DNA of 64,000 nucleotides from Clarkia xantiana subsp. parviflora (lineage: Eukaryota > Streptophyta > Magnoliopsida > Myrtales > Onagraceae), in NCBI GenBank assembly GCA_036873135.1, contig JAPTYO010000011.1, positions 9,632,747-9,696,746 on the forward strand, read 5' to 3'. Of the stretch, positions 37,838 through 51,044 are shown piece by piece. The notes under the pieces were generated by a model, which did not search any database, had not been told where the DNA came from, and saw nothing but the letters and a program-made list of their open reading frames with translations. Made by a program: the position numbers and the translations under genes. The stretch's first letter is position 1, and every line of letters starts with the position of its first letter.

Positions 37838-38417
37838 TGATGGATATACACCCGATTGAACCTCACCAAGGCTCAAGCACGGTCGCCCTGCCGACCTCAA
37901 AGTAAGTCCATTTTATTCCTAGGGATACGCGCCATGTTCCGGTTGCCACAAAGCGATCGGACTTGCTCGGTTGCGCCGGCCTCGTCCGGTAGCAGGGCAA
38001 CCGGACATATCCGGTGACAATGGGGCCGACGCGTCCCACGCCGGCCCCCGATCCCTGGGTACTAACACCCGGGGCGCACGTATTCCCGATTACTCTCTTA
38101 ATCTCTGTGCGGGCCCCACCTAAAAATGTGGGCCCCTCCGGTGCCTGGATCCAAAACTCTATAAATAGGGGCCTAGATCCTTCCTTTCAAACTTAATCTC
38201 GGATGAGACACCGGAGCTCTGACTTCTCTCTACATTTTATCTCTCTAGAAATACTGTCTGACTTAGGCATCGGAGAGGGTTCGCCCAGAGACACACCCCT
38301 CTCTGGCACTGCCCTTCCACCAAGCACGGAGTTGGATTGACCGTAACACGAAGATTGAAGGAATGTGACTCAACGCAAGGCCGCCAAGATCGGACCCCGA
38401 ACGAGTTTGTTTGATCG
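37838..38417 (+). repeat. solo LTR of the LARD family
   Basis: It starts TGATGGATATACACCCGATT and follows the LARD LTRs through the TATA box to gaacgagtttgtttgatcg. No PBS or interior follows, so it is a recombinant solo LTR. Flanks taaat and tatat may be a decayed 5-bp duplication. Confidence 0.8.
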
Positions 38418-38776
38418 TATATCCTATATAAATTTGTACATAAGATCTTAGAAAAATGGCGATAAATGAGGACTAGCTAATATTTTTTCCCTCCTCCCGT
38501 GCGTATCTCTGTCCTTCTAAGAGACCGGCCACACATGCATCCTTCTTTAAGAGGAGGAATATACAGTGTCCGGTCTTTGTCACCACCTTGCTTTTTCTCT
38601 CCTCTCGTTCTCTCCTTATATATTAGGAGGGTTGATGCTATTTAGTTATTTATTATGTTTTTTCCGTGCGATTTTATAATTATTTTTGTTTTTTATATAA
38701 TATTTTTTGGCAACTAAGCATTATAATGTAATTAAATGGTTAATTTTTTTTTATTAGTTTCTTACATTTGACTATA
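38418..38776. other. intergenic DNA
   Basis: CT-rich then AT-rich sequence; nothing recognised. Confidence 0.4.
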
Positions 38777-40164
38777 CTAGTTATTAACGCGTGCGTTGCA
38801 CGCGTATCGATAGTCTAAGTTTCAAGGATACATAATTTATCTTAAGTTTTCTAATACGATATTAAATTAATACATGTGCAAGTTGAGAAATGAATCTGTG
38901 TGATTAGAAGAACGACATAATGCAATTCAAAACAGAAAAAATAGAAGATGATAATTAGGTACAAAATTAACTATTATTTTCGATTACGGTACTAAATTAG
39001 CCTTATATGTATATATATTTACAGTAAGAAATAATAATGAGTTGGATCGCGTGAGTTCTTAACGACAAAGTTGTATCTAACTCATCAACTTGAGGAGTGA
39101 AGAATGTAAACCGTACTTAACCACTTAGAGTCATCGGTGGAGCAGTTTGGCCTATACAAACGTAACTATACACTTTCCATGCAATTTTATACAATAATAC
39201 CAACAAAAATTAATTTAACGCTAAAGGAAAATTCAATTCAGTAAAATCTAAAGTTTATACTTGACTTTACGTCAATTACTTATTTATATACTTATTAGGT
39301 TGTACCCAATTTGATTAAATTGACATACATAATTACTAAATTAATAGTTCGAGACCCTAAATGTTGGACGATGAGTAACCTGTTATCCGTAAAAGGTCAA
39401 AATTCAAGAGCCGTGGTTGACCCGTATTTGGCAATTTATATGATTTGACAGGTACTTGAAGTTTGCAGAAAAAATCTCAACATGTACTCGAAGTTTGCAC
39501 AAATTGGTTACATATCATACTTTGGGGACTCAAATCTATAGATATAATGCATTAAGAAGTTAATGATAATTAATGTAACGTGTAAGTTAAGCGACCTTAG
39601 CAAAAAAAATTAATGCAATTTAACTAATGAAATTTTTAGTAATCCTCAAATATAGTAGAGACTAAATCATCAATTTTTAAATCACTAATGTATGAAGTTT
39701 ATACTTGAATTCACCTTAAATATTTATTCAACTACTAATTAGGATATACCTAATATGATTGAATTTACAAACACAAGAACTAAATCAATAGTTCGAGTCA
39801 ATAAGTATTGAACATTGAGTAACATATTATAGATAAATTCAAACTTCAAGAATCACGTTTGATCCATATTTTGATATGTTATATGAGTTGGCAAGTGACT
39901 GATTTATGTGATACAAAAATGTCAACAGTCGGAACATCCCCAAATCTGTGATACGGTGATGGAAAAATGCATGCACCCGACATTTGCACATATTGAATGC
40001 ATATGATATGCTAAGGTTGACTCTAATTGATAAATATACTTGATTGAGAAGTTAATAATAACGACGGTGACCTGTCAATTAATATCATAAAAAATAAAAA
40101 TAACAAAATGTAACAAAATGATAATAATGACTAAATCATTAATTTTATAAAATTATGGGAACTA

Positions 40165-40230
<66 letters not shown>

Positions 40231-40292
40231 AATTTTCAAAAGGTACCTATTGGGGGTGAGGACAACCCTCACTTTTTATATTGGTACAAAGA
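38777..40292 (-). mobile_element. non-autonomous Helitron, family B copy 1
   Basis: On the minus strand the 5' end is ATCTTTGTACCAATATAA (A at the flank, element from TC). The 3' end has the hairpin CGCGTGC-AAC-GCACGCG (38788-38804), then ttaataa and CTAG (38777-38780), then T. The length is 1516 bp. The interior is non-coding, dense in phrases such as gagtaacatgttat, and is shared with 49.0-51.0 kb and 60208-63004. A run of (AT)n and (AAT)n lies at about 40163-40230. Confidence 0.85.
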
Positions 40293-41588
40293 TGATTAAA
40301 TAACAGCAAATGACCGTTTTGCCTTACCTTAAATCAAATAAATTGATTTTCATAGTAATTTTCGTCAAATTTATAAAAAAAAACTTAAATATATATTGTA
40401 TTTTTTTTCTCACCAAAACGAACACCGGCTTCAAATCTGAACTCTTATTGTTAAGGTTCAAATATGAACTCATCAGATGTTGGGTTCGAATCAAACGTTG
40501 CAGTTAGTCTTGGGTTCGAAATCAAGATTGATTTCGAATCCAACACCAACTGCAAGGGTCTATTCAAAATTAGATAATCTAATGGGTTGTTCAATTATAT
40601 AAAATTCAAAACTCATATAATATTGTGATAACCACAAAAATATATACAATGGATGTATTGTCTAGCTATCTACATTTTAGACATGGCAGAACCGCGGAAC
40701 TTTTTTGCATTGCATTGGATAATATCATCAATAAAACACACAATGTGAATGTGAATGTGAATGTGTATATATATGAAGGGTTGGTTATTAAAGTGTGGTC
40801 TGTGATGTGTCATGATGATAAAACAAGTGTCGGTCCAAATACATGTATACAAAGAAAATATATACCGCCCGATGATCCACTAGCTAGCCACCGGCACCCT
40901 GCTGCATGCTCGATCAGTCCACCACTTCTGCTCGCCCGCTTTATACTATTTTTTGCTACTTAATTTTTCTCAGTGTTTCTTTCACTAACTCTTCCACTTC
41001 CCTAACCTCCATATTTAATTGAATATAGCACATCTAGAATAACTTTTCAATTATTTAGTTTAGGGTTAATAATGCATGAGGTTTGACTCATGTTGAAATT
41101 TTGTGTCTGAACTTTAAAGTGTTGAAATGAATTGTCTGATGTTTGGATTTTGCTAAAATTTAGTTTTCCGTCGAAAATTGCCGTTAATTTTGATAGAATG
41201 TTGTGAAAAGTTGGAATTGCTTTTTTTACTAAATATGAAGTGACGAAATTACCTCTAGAGTCAAAACAACTACCACCCAACTCCGGCTGGCCACCACCCA
41301 ACTCCTACCACCACCCTACTCCGGCCGGCCACAACTAAAAAAACCATATAGTTGTTGATTTAGCTAGGAGGGGTAATTTCGTCAATTCGCTAGGTAATGG
41401 AATGTCAGATTTTTTTCGTGGAGGCGCATTTTTGGAATATCCGTTTTATCGAGCTCACGTGTCGGTCACATAATACACTTCCATTTGACTTAACCCAATA
41501 AATAGACGGAGATACCAAATTTTAACAAACACCAAACTCTGGATAGCTATATATATAAAATAGTTAGTTTAATATCTTCCTATGTAGC
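40293..41588. other. intergenic DNA
   Basis: No gene recognised. An (aatgtg)n run lies at about 40744-40764. The part from about 41055 has the gggttaataatgca wording often seen at Mutator-like ends, with no partner I could confirm. Confidence 0.4.
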
Positions 41589-41591
41589 TAA

Positions 41592-42012
41592 GAGCATCCA
41601 CAATGGTATTGTATACGTAAAGATTACGTAAACGTGGACCCTACATGTTTATTTAAGTAAAGCAACAAAAACTATCTACAGTGGTTTTACATAGCATTCC
41701 TTAAAGATGGGACCCACACGTAAATTTATGTTTTTACATAAAACATTCCTTAAATTTAAGTAATGCACTATGTATTACGTAACCAATTTTTTATTATAAA
41801 TTAATTCATTTTATAATTAATGCTAATATCTAATTGGTGGTTGTTGGAAAATCTAATAATAAAATATATTTAAGGAATATGTTTAAGTAATACGATTGCA
41901 GAGAAAATATTTTTTACGTGTGTTTTAAATTTACGTATTACTTAAAGTGTACATAAATGTCTACGTGACAACTTTAAAGAATACAATTTATGTAAAACCA
42001 TTGTGGATGCTC
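41592..42012. mobile_element. PIF/Harbinger-type MITE (GAGCATCCACAATGG family), copy 2
   Basis: It begins GAGCATCCACAATGG after TAA (41589-41591) and ends CCATTGTGGATGCTC before TAA (42013-42015). It is the reverse-orientation sister of 11627-12041 and has better preserved ends. Confidence 0.92.
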
Positions 42013-42015
42013 TAA

Positions 42016-43390
42016 CTATATATAAAATATAATAAATTCAACCACTTCATCCGATAATTATCTAAATTTAGATTAGATACGGGTCATAAATGAAAACCCT
42101 AGCTTTCTATATATATATATATATATGTATTTAGTGAGTGGCCTTTGAGAGAGAATCAAGCTGAATACAAGAGTCCAAACGAATAGTGGGTTAGATAAAA
42201 CATGTGTAATATTATTATTATTACTTTTTCAGCTAAATGTATGTATGTGTGTGTGCACACAGACGACTGGACTGAGAGACGGTTTCACTTATTCCAATTA
42301 TTCTTCGGCATGCTGAACTCAAATATTCCCCTTTTCAACTCCCTTTTTCCTTCTTCCCCCAAAATCCTTTTCCTTACCAACAATAATGCTCTCCGTCAGT
42401 GTCATCTCATGGACTCTATTTCTATATAATAATAATAATATATAGAACAAATAAAATGTCTACATATATACACCAAATTTTGCTTAGAGCGCGCCTTTAT
42501 ACAATGCTCTCTCTCAATGTTCACTAGTAGATGTACGTATATATGGAATTTAAACTTTTGGTTTAGCTATATCATCATTGATAAGGAGGTGATCAAATAA
42601 TAATCACCCAAATGGAACTGAAATCTACTCGGAATCGATATTTAGGGTATTTTCCGAGTAGGGTTTTCTAAAAATAAGGTAGATTTCTTAGTAGCATAAT
42701 TCATTATCTTATATATATAAATTAAGTTTGTAGTTTAATATCTATCTATTATATATATAAAGTGCATTTTACTTTATATATGTTATTTGAAAGAAAACCT
42801 TAGCTAAGTAATTGTACTTCGGTAAGATGTGATTAATGTATGCTTCTCTTATGAAAATATATATTTTCATAAACTGATATGTTTAGGGAATGGAAGAAAA
42901 GTAACAAGTTTCAAATGAGTGTCCGGAATCAATAGGTTTCTAATTCAATTGGTTCTGGGTAGATTTCGGTTCCGCCTATATATGGCATGTTAAGTTTACG
43001 GTAAAAAATAAAAGTTGATATACATAAAGTAAATTTCGTAAGTTAATATACGTACAGTAAGTAATATTTTTTCTAGTGGACATCCATCGACACAACAGAA
43101 ACATGGCATGCAATTATATAACATATCAGCAGCACCACCATATATAAAGAAAAATGTAGAAACTTTTCAACGGTTACAGAGGAGGATTCGAAAGTTGGTC
43201 AAAAGAGCATTTTGCCTTAATACCCCGACAAAATCACACCCCCTTTTCCAATATCTGTCCCTTGTTTCCCTTTCTCTCTTCTACTTTCTTCTTCTCTCTA
43301 TCCCCAAATCCCATCTCCGTAATTAAATCCCAATTCCATGCCCTTTTTCAAAACCCTGCAATCCTCATCTATTTAACCCCTCTCTCCTAC
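42016..43390. other. upstream region of the SKM1-like gene
   Basis: AT-rich with several (AT)n runs and no gene. The C- and CT-rich stretch from about 43240 to 43440 looks like a promoter-proximal/5' UTR transition. Confidence 0.4.
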
Positions 43391-43394
43391 CACC

Positions 43395-44321
43395 ATCATC
43401 ACTCACCTTCAACTCTCTCTCTCAAGCAAAACTCATGAGCTTTGAAGTTAGTTGCTTTAATGGTGGGATTTTGGTGAGTCTCTTCCTCCACCTTTTCTTT
43501 GTGAGAATATATATATATAGGCTTGATTTAAAGTTGTTGATATTATCATATCAATCAATAACAACCATCATGAGACTGACTATATAAGTACGTTGGGTGG
43601 TGATTTTAATCATTATTATTCCATGCAACATAAATATGTATATAGTTATCTCCTTTTGAGCTGGATTGAGAATAAATATGCAATGAGTAGCTCTCGTGCT
43701 TACAAATACACTAAGGTTAATTATGCATGTTTTCTGTTTGAGATAAAAAAAATTAGTGGTATTACAATTTTCTATTCTCGTGAATGATAAATCGATGTTC
43801 TTAATACACATGACCAGCATAATACCTATTTTGTTTAATTTAATGAATTTGACGTATTGATGATATGTAACAGCTTTACCATATCCTTTTGAACTGAATA
43901 GATAATATGTAATGATTAGCCCTAGTGGTAAGAACACACTTCGGTTAATCATCTTCTAACACGACTTGTTTTCTATTGGTGATCAAGATTAAACTTGTTA
44001 GCTCTATTATAATTTTCTATTCGGGTAAATGAGAAATTGATATTCTTAGTACACGCGACCAGCGTAGTACTTATTATGTTTTATAGTATCTATTATGTTT
44101 AAATTAAATAAATCTGGCGTACCAATAATATATAACGGCTTAATTATCTTCTTTTGAGCTGGATAGATAATATGTAATGAGTAACCCTAGTGGTAAGAAC
44201 ACACTACAGTTAATCATGTTATAACACGACATATATACTTTCTCTCTGTGATAACAGTTGGGAACTCAAGACGACAAGAACAGCTCCTAACTGAAAACCT
44301 ATTCTTGCCCATATTTCCGAC
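43395..44321 (+). promoter_or_regulatory. predicted 5' leader with intron of the SKM1-like gene
   Basis: A TATTTAA box (43370-43376) and CT-rich leader (tcaactctctctctcaagc) are followed by a strong donor (ttttg/gtgagtct, near 43472). A strong acceptor (ctgtgataacag, ending 44257) lies 64 bases before the start codon. I infer a non-coding first exon and an intron of about 790 bases. An ATG at 43436 in the leader (MSFEVSCFNGG) would be a uORF if the leader is transcribed. Confidence 0.4.
43645..44240. repeat. three diverged tandem repeats of about 235-265 bp
   Basis: The block ccttttgagctgga(t), ataatatgtaatgagta, ccctagtggtaagaacacac, ttaatcatg starts near 43653, 43886 and 44150. The last two are the most alike. 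All lie inside the predicted leader intron. Confidence 0.8.
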
Positions 44322-47300
44322 ATGCCGTCTAACGTAGGAAGTTACGGTCTGCTTCTCGTCTTGTTGGTTTCGCTGCTCATCTCTCATGCACTCCATGGCC
44401 AAGAACTGGAGCTGTTAATGACCTTCAAGACCTCCATTGATGACCCTCAAGGATTCCTCTCCAGTTGGAACGACACCACCTCCGCTTCAAACTTCTGCTC
44501 ATGGGAAGGAATCTCTTGTGACGATTCATCGTCTCATGTCATAGGCCTCGATATCTCCGGCAAGAACATCACCGGAAAGATCTCACCGTCCATTTTCCAG
44601 CTTGGGTTCCTAAACACCGTCGATCTTTCATCGAATCAACTCACCGGTGAGCTCCCTGATAACGCCTTCTCTTGCTCTTCACTCAAACACCTCAACCTTA
44701 GCAACAACAATCTGACAGGACAACTACCGGGCGGTTCGATCCCTAACTTAGAAACCCTAGACTTTTCGAACAATATCCTTTTCGGGTTTATCCGTAACGA
44801 TATCGGGTCATTCTCGAGCCTAAAGTATCTTGATCTAGGAGGAAATGTCTTTTCCGGAGAAATCCCGATTTCGATGTCGGATATCCCGAGCCTAGAGTTC
44901 TTAACCCTAGCCTCGAACCAACTTTTCGGCGAAATTCCTAGGGAAATAGGCAAAATGAAGAAGTTGAAGTGGATATACTTTGGGTATAATAACTTCTCAG
45001 GGGAAATTCCTAGTGAGTTGGGGAATCTTGATTCTTTGAACCACCTTGATTTGGTCTATAACAACTTCACAGGACAAATTCCATCTTCTCTAGGAAACCT
45101 TTCTAATCTTCAATACCTTTTCCTCTACCAAAACAAGCTAAGTGGTCCGATTCCTAGGTCGTTGTTCGGGCTGGAAAACTTGGTGTCGCTCGACCTGAGC
45201 GACAACTTCCTCTCCGGTGACATACCCGAGCTCGTGTTTCAACTTAAGAATCTCGAAATACTTCATCTTTTCTCTAACGAAATCGGTGGAAACATCCCGA
45301 ATGCTTTGGGTACCTTGCCGCGGCTCCAAGTCCTCCAACTTTGGTCGAACAACTTCTCCGGCCCAATCCCAGAAAATCTCGGAAGCGGAAACAACCTAAC
45401 CGTCCTCGACCTATCCACCAACTCACTCACCGGAGAAATTCCGGAGAATCTTTGTGCTTCGGGAAACCTCATCAAGCTCATTCTCTTCTCGAATTCTCTC
45501 CAAGGCGAGATCCCGAAGAGCTTGAGTTATTGTACGAGTTTGGAGAGAATTCGTCTCCAAAACAACCATCTTTCAGGCGAGCTACCACCGCGCTTTATGC
45601 AGCTGCCTTTTGTGTACTTTTTTGATGTATCTGATAACGATCTAACGGGTCGAGTCGGTGAGGAAGCTTGGGAGATGCCCTCTCTTCAGATGCTAAACCT
45701 AGGGCATAACCGATTTTCGGGTAACTTGCCGAAGGGGTTTGGAAGTGAAAACATTGGAAAAATAGACCTTTCCGAGAACAGGTTTTCAGGGTCCGTCCCG
45801 GAGAGTTACGGAGGGTTGCAAAATTTGGTCCAGCTGAAGCTCGACGGAAACAAACTCGCTGGCAGTATACCGGAGCAATTGTCTTTATGTAAGAAGCTTG
45901 TGAGTCTTGACTTGAGCAACAATCTTCTCGAAGGTCGAATTCCTCGTACCTTGTCTGAAATGCCGGTGCTTGGGGATCTCGATTTGTCTCGGAACAAATT
46001 GTCCGGGTCGATCCCATCTGACCTCGGTCAAGTGGTGTCTCTTGTTCGGGTGAACGTCTCCCACAATAACTTGCATGGCAAGTTACCTTCCACCGGAGCG
46101 TTTCTTGCGATTAATTCGAGCTCTGTGGCGGGGAATAGCCTATGTGGTGGAGACGAATCAGGGTTGCCGCCTTGCAAAGGTCTCAGGAGACCCATCTGGT
46201 GGCTCGTGTCGATTTGCCTTGTTGTTATTATGTCTATCGTAGCTTCGGGACTCATCGTTCTTAGGAGGCGAAACGGGATAATTACGGTGCACCAGAAGAG
46301 AATTGAGCTAGAAGATGGAGTTTGGGAGGTCAAATACTTTGATACCAAGGCATCGAAAGCAATAACGGCGAATGACATCTTGCTTGCGGCGCAAGAAAGC
46401 AACGTGATCTCAAGAAGTAAAAACGGAACTTCCTACAAAGGGAGTTCATCCATGAAGGAGATGGAGTTTTTTGTGAAGGCGTGTTCAGTGAAACTTGGGA
46501 CCGAAGAAATCGATCGGTTCGGTGGAATCAAGCACCCGAATATTGCGAAACTCGTAGCGGTTTGTAGCTCGGAAAAGAAGGTTTATGTGGTGTATGAGCA
46601 CGTTGATGGAAAGACACTGCCGGAAGTTCTCCGAGGATTGTGTTGGGATAGGCGACGGAAGATCGCCATTGGCGTCGCTAAAGCATTAACATTTCTGCAT
46701 AGTAATTGTTCACCGAGTATTACTGTCGGAAGAATCTCGCCGAAGAAGATTATGATCAACCTTAAAGATTATGAGGTGAAACTAATGCTGACTCTCCCAA
46801 AGCAGATCGCCGTGAATAACAAGTGTTTCACTGATTCATGCTACGTTGCTCCGGGTATGTTCAAATTTCATTATTTTTTTGAATTAATAATTTTTTTAAT
46901 TAAAAAAATGAAATATTTAAACAAAAATAGTTCATTTCTGCCAAATTTTTACATCATTAATTTTAAGACATAAAAGGGGAAATGGGATTTTTAAAAAAAT
47001 AAAAGAAAATCACTTTCGTTTTTTCCAATTTTTGTCTCCAAATGGGTAATTGTAGGAAAGTCAAAGTGAAAATCATATTACCAAATAATTTTTTTCCGTT
47101 AGGATTCATGCAAAAATACAAAATGCAATGATAGGAAAATAGATTTGAACCAAGTTGATTAGACATTTTCTTTTCAGTAAGATTCATTATTTTCTTTTCG
47201 GCCATAGAAAGATTCAACGCTTTAATAATTGGAAAAAATGTGTGTAGATGAATTTATCGGGGGAGTGATACTTAAAATATAAAAAATAAAATGGTAATAT

Positions 47301-47729
47301 TACCACATATTGATTTTTTCTATGACCACATATTGATGATTACATCTTTTCGTACTTACAGAAGTGATACAGAGAAAAGAGGTTACAGAAAAGAGTGATG
47401 TGTATAGTTTCGGGATCATTCTTATAGAATTGCTTACTGGAAAATCAGCTGCCGATGGTGAATCGTTCGGTATGCACGGGAGTATTGTGGAGTGGGCACG
47501 GTATTGTTACTCAGATTGTCATCTCGATAGTTGGATCGATCCCGCGCTTAAAAAGGCAGCCTCAAACAACCCGAATGAGATCGTTGAAGCCATGGATATT
47601 GCTCTCCTTTGTACTTGCGACGGCTCAGTTGCGAGGCCGAGCATGGACGAAGTTGTAAAAACCCTAGAATCCTTACCCGGGACAAGGTCATGTATTTCAA
47701 AAGTAGGGTTTTCTCATTCTATTGCTTAG
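44322..47729 (+). CDS. SKM1: LRR receptor-like pseudokinase, SKM1-type (subfamily XI)
   Basis: Two exons (44322-46854 and 47362-47729) join in phase across a GT-AG intron to give 966 residues. Residues 1-26 are a signal peptide. An LRRNT domain follows with C59 and C66. About 21 LRRs of the plant LxxNxLxGxIP type run to about 595, then a Cys pair (about 608-620), a transmembrane helix (625-647) and a kinase-like domain (about 690-955). The order and wording match Arabidopsis At2g25790 (SKM1, which perceives CLE45 in pollen). The HRD motif is replaced by VGR (R804 for the catalytic Asp) and there is no DFG, while the APE motif (843-845, split by the intron) is kept. It is therefore almost certainly catalytically dead, as reported for this family. 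It would act at the plasma membrane through partners. SKM2 or another close paralogue is the alternative. Confidence 0.93.
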
Positions 47730-47815
47730 CTAGCTAGGTTGCATATTTACTTTTGATTTCCTTTTAGGGACGTTTTATTAGCTATCTCCTTTTCAATTTA
47801 ATATATTTTAGTATA

Positions 47816-47905
47816 ATAAATATATAAGTGATGATGTGAAAGTATTGTAACTTAGCTCAGATAAATATATAAGTGATGATGTGAAAGTATTGTAACTAAG
47901 CTCAG
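47816..47905 (+). repeat. 45-bp tandem duplication in the SKM1-like 3' UTR region
   Basis: Two units (47816-47860 and 47861-47905) starting ataaatatataagtgatgat differ by one base, so the duplication is recent. Confidence 0.9.
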
Positions 47906-48572
47906 ATGTTTCTTCCATGTTATGTTAACATTTATACAAGCTTTTTAAGCATGTAGATAGATTGAAGACATATTATCTAATTTTGAGCTTCATCTTATAT
48001 CATCGATGTGTATATATAAAGTGATTTTCCACGACATGAAAAATGGTTACGTCAAAATGACTAAGTTGCGCGATCGAACTACTTACTGTAATACATAAAA
48101 CTCCTAATAATATTATATTAAAGTGAATGGATAAAGTTTAAACCGTCAGGGAATATCTTATTACATAAAGAGTACGCAGTAAAATAACAAAAAGAAAATG
48201 ATTACTCCATCCCTGAAAAAAAGTACATGACATAGCAGAGTTCAAGCTTCATTAAAATGAACTAGAAATTTTGGATTTGAGCTGAGAGAATGAAAAAAAT
48301 CCATTACCAACCTTTTAAGTTTACATACTGATTATTTTAGATGCTCTAATTGTTTACATACTGATTTTAGATGCTAATTAAGTAATCACACAAATGGCCT
48401 CCAACCGAAATGTATTGGTACAAAAGTTGTATGGGTTCAGTTAGGCAACACTCTGACCCTAACACTTGCTTTGGGTGGGAAAAAAGAATAATATTCTCTG
48501 ACCCTTCTTGTCTCTCTGGAATGTTTAATATACTACTGTTTTGATTTGTTGGTGGCATGGCATGCATCATCA

Positions 48573-48613
<41 letters not shown>

Positions 48614-48989
48614 TCAGTGCTAGTTTACTCTCTCATTTTTCTTTTAGTTAAAAAATAAGACCCTTAACTTTGCTAAACTAATTTCCAATTCATGAACTCT
48701 CCGTTAATCACATGAACTGATTAGTCACAAACTTTAATTAGCAAAAAAATGGGGCTAGCTAGATCATAGTTCTTTTGGTATTTTTTTTTTTTTAATTTTT
48801 GTTGGTTTTCTTTAAATGTCTTTAGTAGCAATCTCTCTAAAATAATCTCCGCTTACACAGAGTCGGTCTATAAAGCTTAAAGCGCCGATCATTATTTTGT
48901 TTATTTTAATTCCAAAGCTTGAACCCAAGATCTGTTATGAAAGAATGAAATGTTGAATTACAAAGTCATCTTACTATATATATATATAA
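47906..48989. other. intergenic DNA
   Basis: No gene. (AT)n lies at about 48575-48608 and again around 48974-48988, where the next Helitron copy begins. Confidence 0.5.
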
Positions 48990-49853
48990 ATCGACTAAGT
49001 TTGAAAATACATAATTTATCTTCAGTTTTCTAATATGATAATATGTAACTAATACATGGCCGAGTTTAGGGGTTGCGAAAAATGAATCTGTGATCGAAAA
49101 GACCGACACAAAGTAATTCAAAACGGGAAAAATAGAAGAAGATAATTAAGTCAAAAATTAACTATTGTTTTAAATTACGATACTTATTTACTGTTATAAC
49201 TAATAATGAGTTGGATTGAGTATGACGTGAGTTATTAACGACAAAATTGTATCTAATTTATCTACTTGAGGAGTGAAGAATGTAAGCCCGCAATTACCCA
49301 CTTAGAGTCTTCGGTGGAGCAGTTTGACATATACAAACGTAACTATACACTTTTCATGCAATTTTTTATCATAATACCAACAAAAATTGATTTAATGCTA
49401 AATGAAATTTTAATTCATTAAAATCTAAAATTTATACTTGATTTTATGTCAATTACTTATTTAACTACTAATTAGGTTGTACACAATTTGATTTAATTGA
49501 CAGACGGAAGAACTAAATTAATGATTCAAGAACCTAAATGTTGGACGATGAGTACCAGGTTATCCGTAAAAGGTCAAAATTCAAGAACCGTGGTTGACCC
49601 ATATTTTGACAATTGATATGATTTGACAAGTGACTGATCTATGTGATACAAAAAAAATCTCAGCATGTACTCGAAGTTTGCACGAGTTGAGTACATATCA
49701 TACTTTATGGGTGGCTCAAATTTATAGGTATATTGTATTAATAAATTAATGATAATTATGTAACATGTCAGTTAAGCGACCTTAACAAAAAAGTTAATGC
49801 AATTTATCTAATGAAATTTTTAGTAATACTCAAATATTGTAGGGACTAAATCA

Positions 49854-50920
49854 TCAATTTTTTAAAACACTAATGTCTAAAGTTTATACTTGAATTCAAC
49901 TTAACTATTTATTCAACTACCATTTAGGAGATACCTAATATGTTTGAATTTACAAACGCAATAACTAAATCGATAGTTCGAGTCAATAAGTATTAAACAT
50001 TGAGTAACATGTTATATGCAAATATAAACTTCAAGAACCAAGTTTGATCCATATTTGATATGTTATTTGAGTTAGAAAGTGACTAATTTATTTGCTACAA
50101 AAATGTTAACAAGAGGAACATCCTCAAATCAGTGATATAGTGAATGGAAAAATGCATCTACCTGACATTTGCACCTATTAAATGCATGGTTGACTCTAAT
50201 TGATATATATTTGATGGATAAATTAATAATAACTACGGTGACCTACCAATTAAGCGACCTAAAAAACCTAAAAATAACAAAATGTAATTAAATGGTTTTT
50301 ATAGTAATAAATAGTAAAGATAAATAGATGGGTCTCAAAGATAAAAAGACTAAATCGTCATTTTATAAAAATATTGTATTGACTAAATCATCAATTTTTT
50401 AAAACACTAATGTCTAAAGTTTATATTTGAATTCAACTTAACTATTTATTCAACTACCATTTAGAAGATACCTAATATGATTGAATTTACAAACGCAATA
50501 ACTAAATCGATAGTTCGAGTCAATAAGTATTAAACATTCAGTAACATGTTATATGTAAAGTCAAACTTCAAGAACCACGTTTGATCCATATTTGATATGT
50601 TATTTGAATTAGCAAGTGACTAATTTATTTTCTACAAAAATGTTAACAAGCGGAACATCCTCGAATCAGTGATATAGTGAATGAAAAAATGCATCTACCT
50701 GACATTTGCACCTATTAAATGCATGGTTGACTCTAATTGATATATATTTGATGGAGAAATTAATAATAACTACGGTGACCTACCAATTAAGCGACCTAAA
50801 ACTAAAAATAACAAAATGTAATTAAATGATTTTTTTAGTAATAAATAGTAAAGATAAATAGATGGGTCTCAAAGATAAAAAGACTAAATCGTCATTTTAT
50901 AAAAATAGGGGAACTAAATA
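49854..50920. repeat. 537-bp tandem duplication inside Helitron copy 2
   Basis: The block starting tcaattttttaaaacactaa occurs at 49854 and 50391 and runs through gggtctcaaagataaaaaga in both. Identity is well above 90%, so it is younger than the Helitron copies' divergence. Confidence 0.88.
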
Positions 50921-50969
50921 TAACACGTATATATATAATATAATAAAAAATATAGGAACTAAATATAAC

Positions 50970-51011
<42 letters not shown>

Positions 51012-51044
51012 TTAAAAAAAAATGTTCAAGAGGTACCTTTTGGG

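Noticed and set aside
40670..40963. 112-aa frame on the plus strand and its antisense at the (aatgtg)n tract
   Set aside because: Low-complexity sequence with no recognisable domain and no splice context.
44636..46402. Antisense frames of 60-140 aa within the SKM1-like exon
   Set aside because: They are shadows of the LRR repeat coding on the opposite strand.
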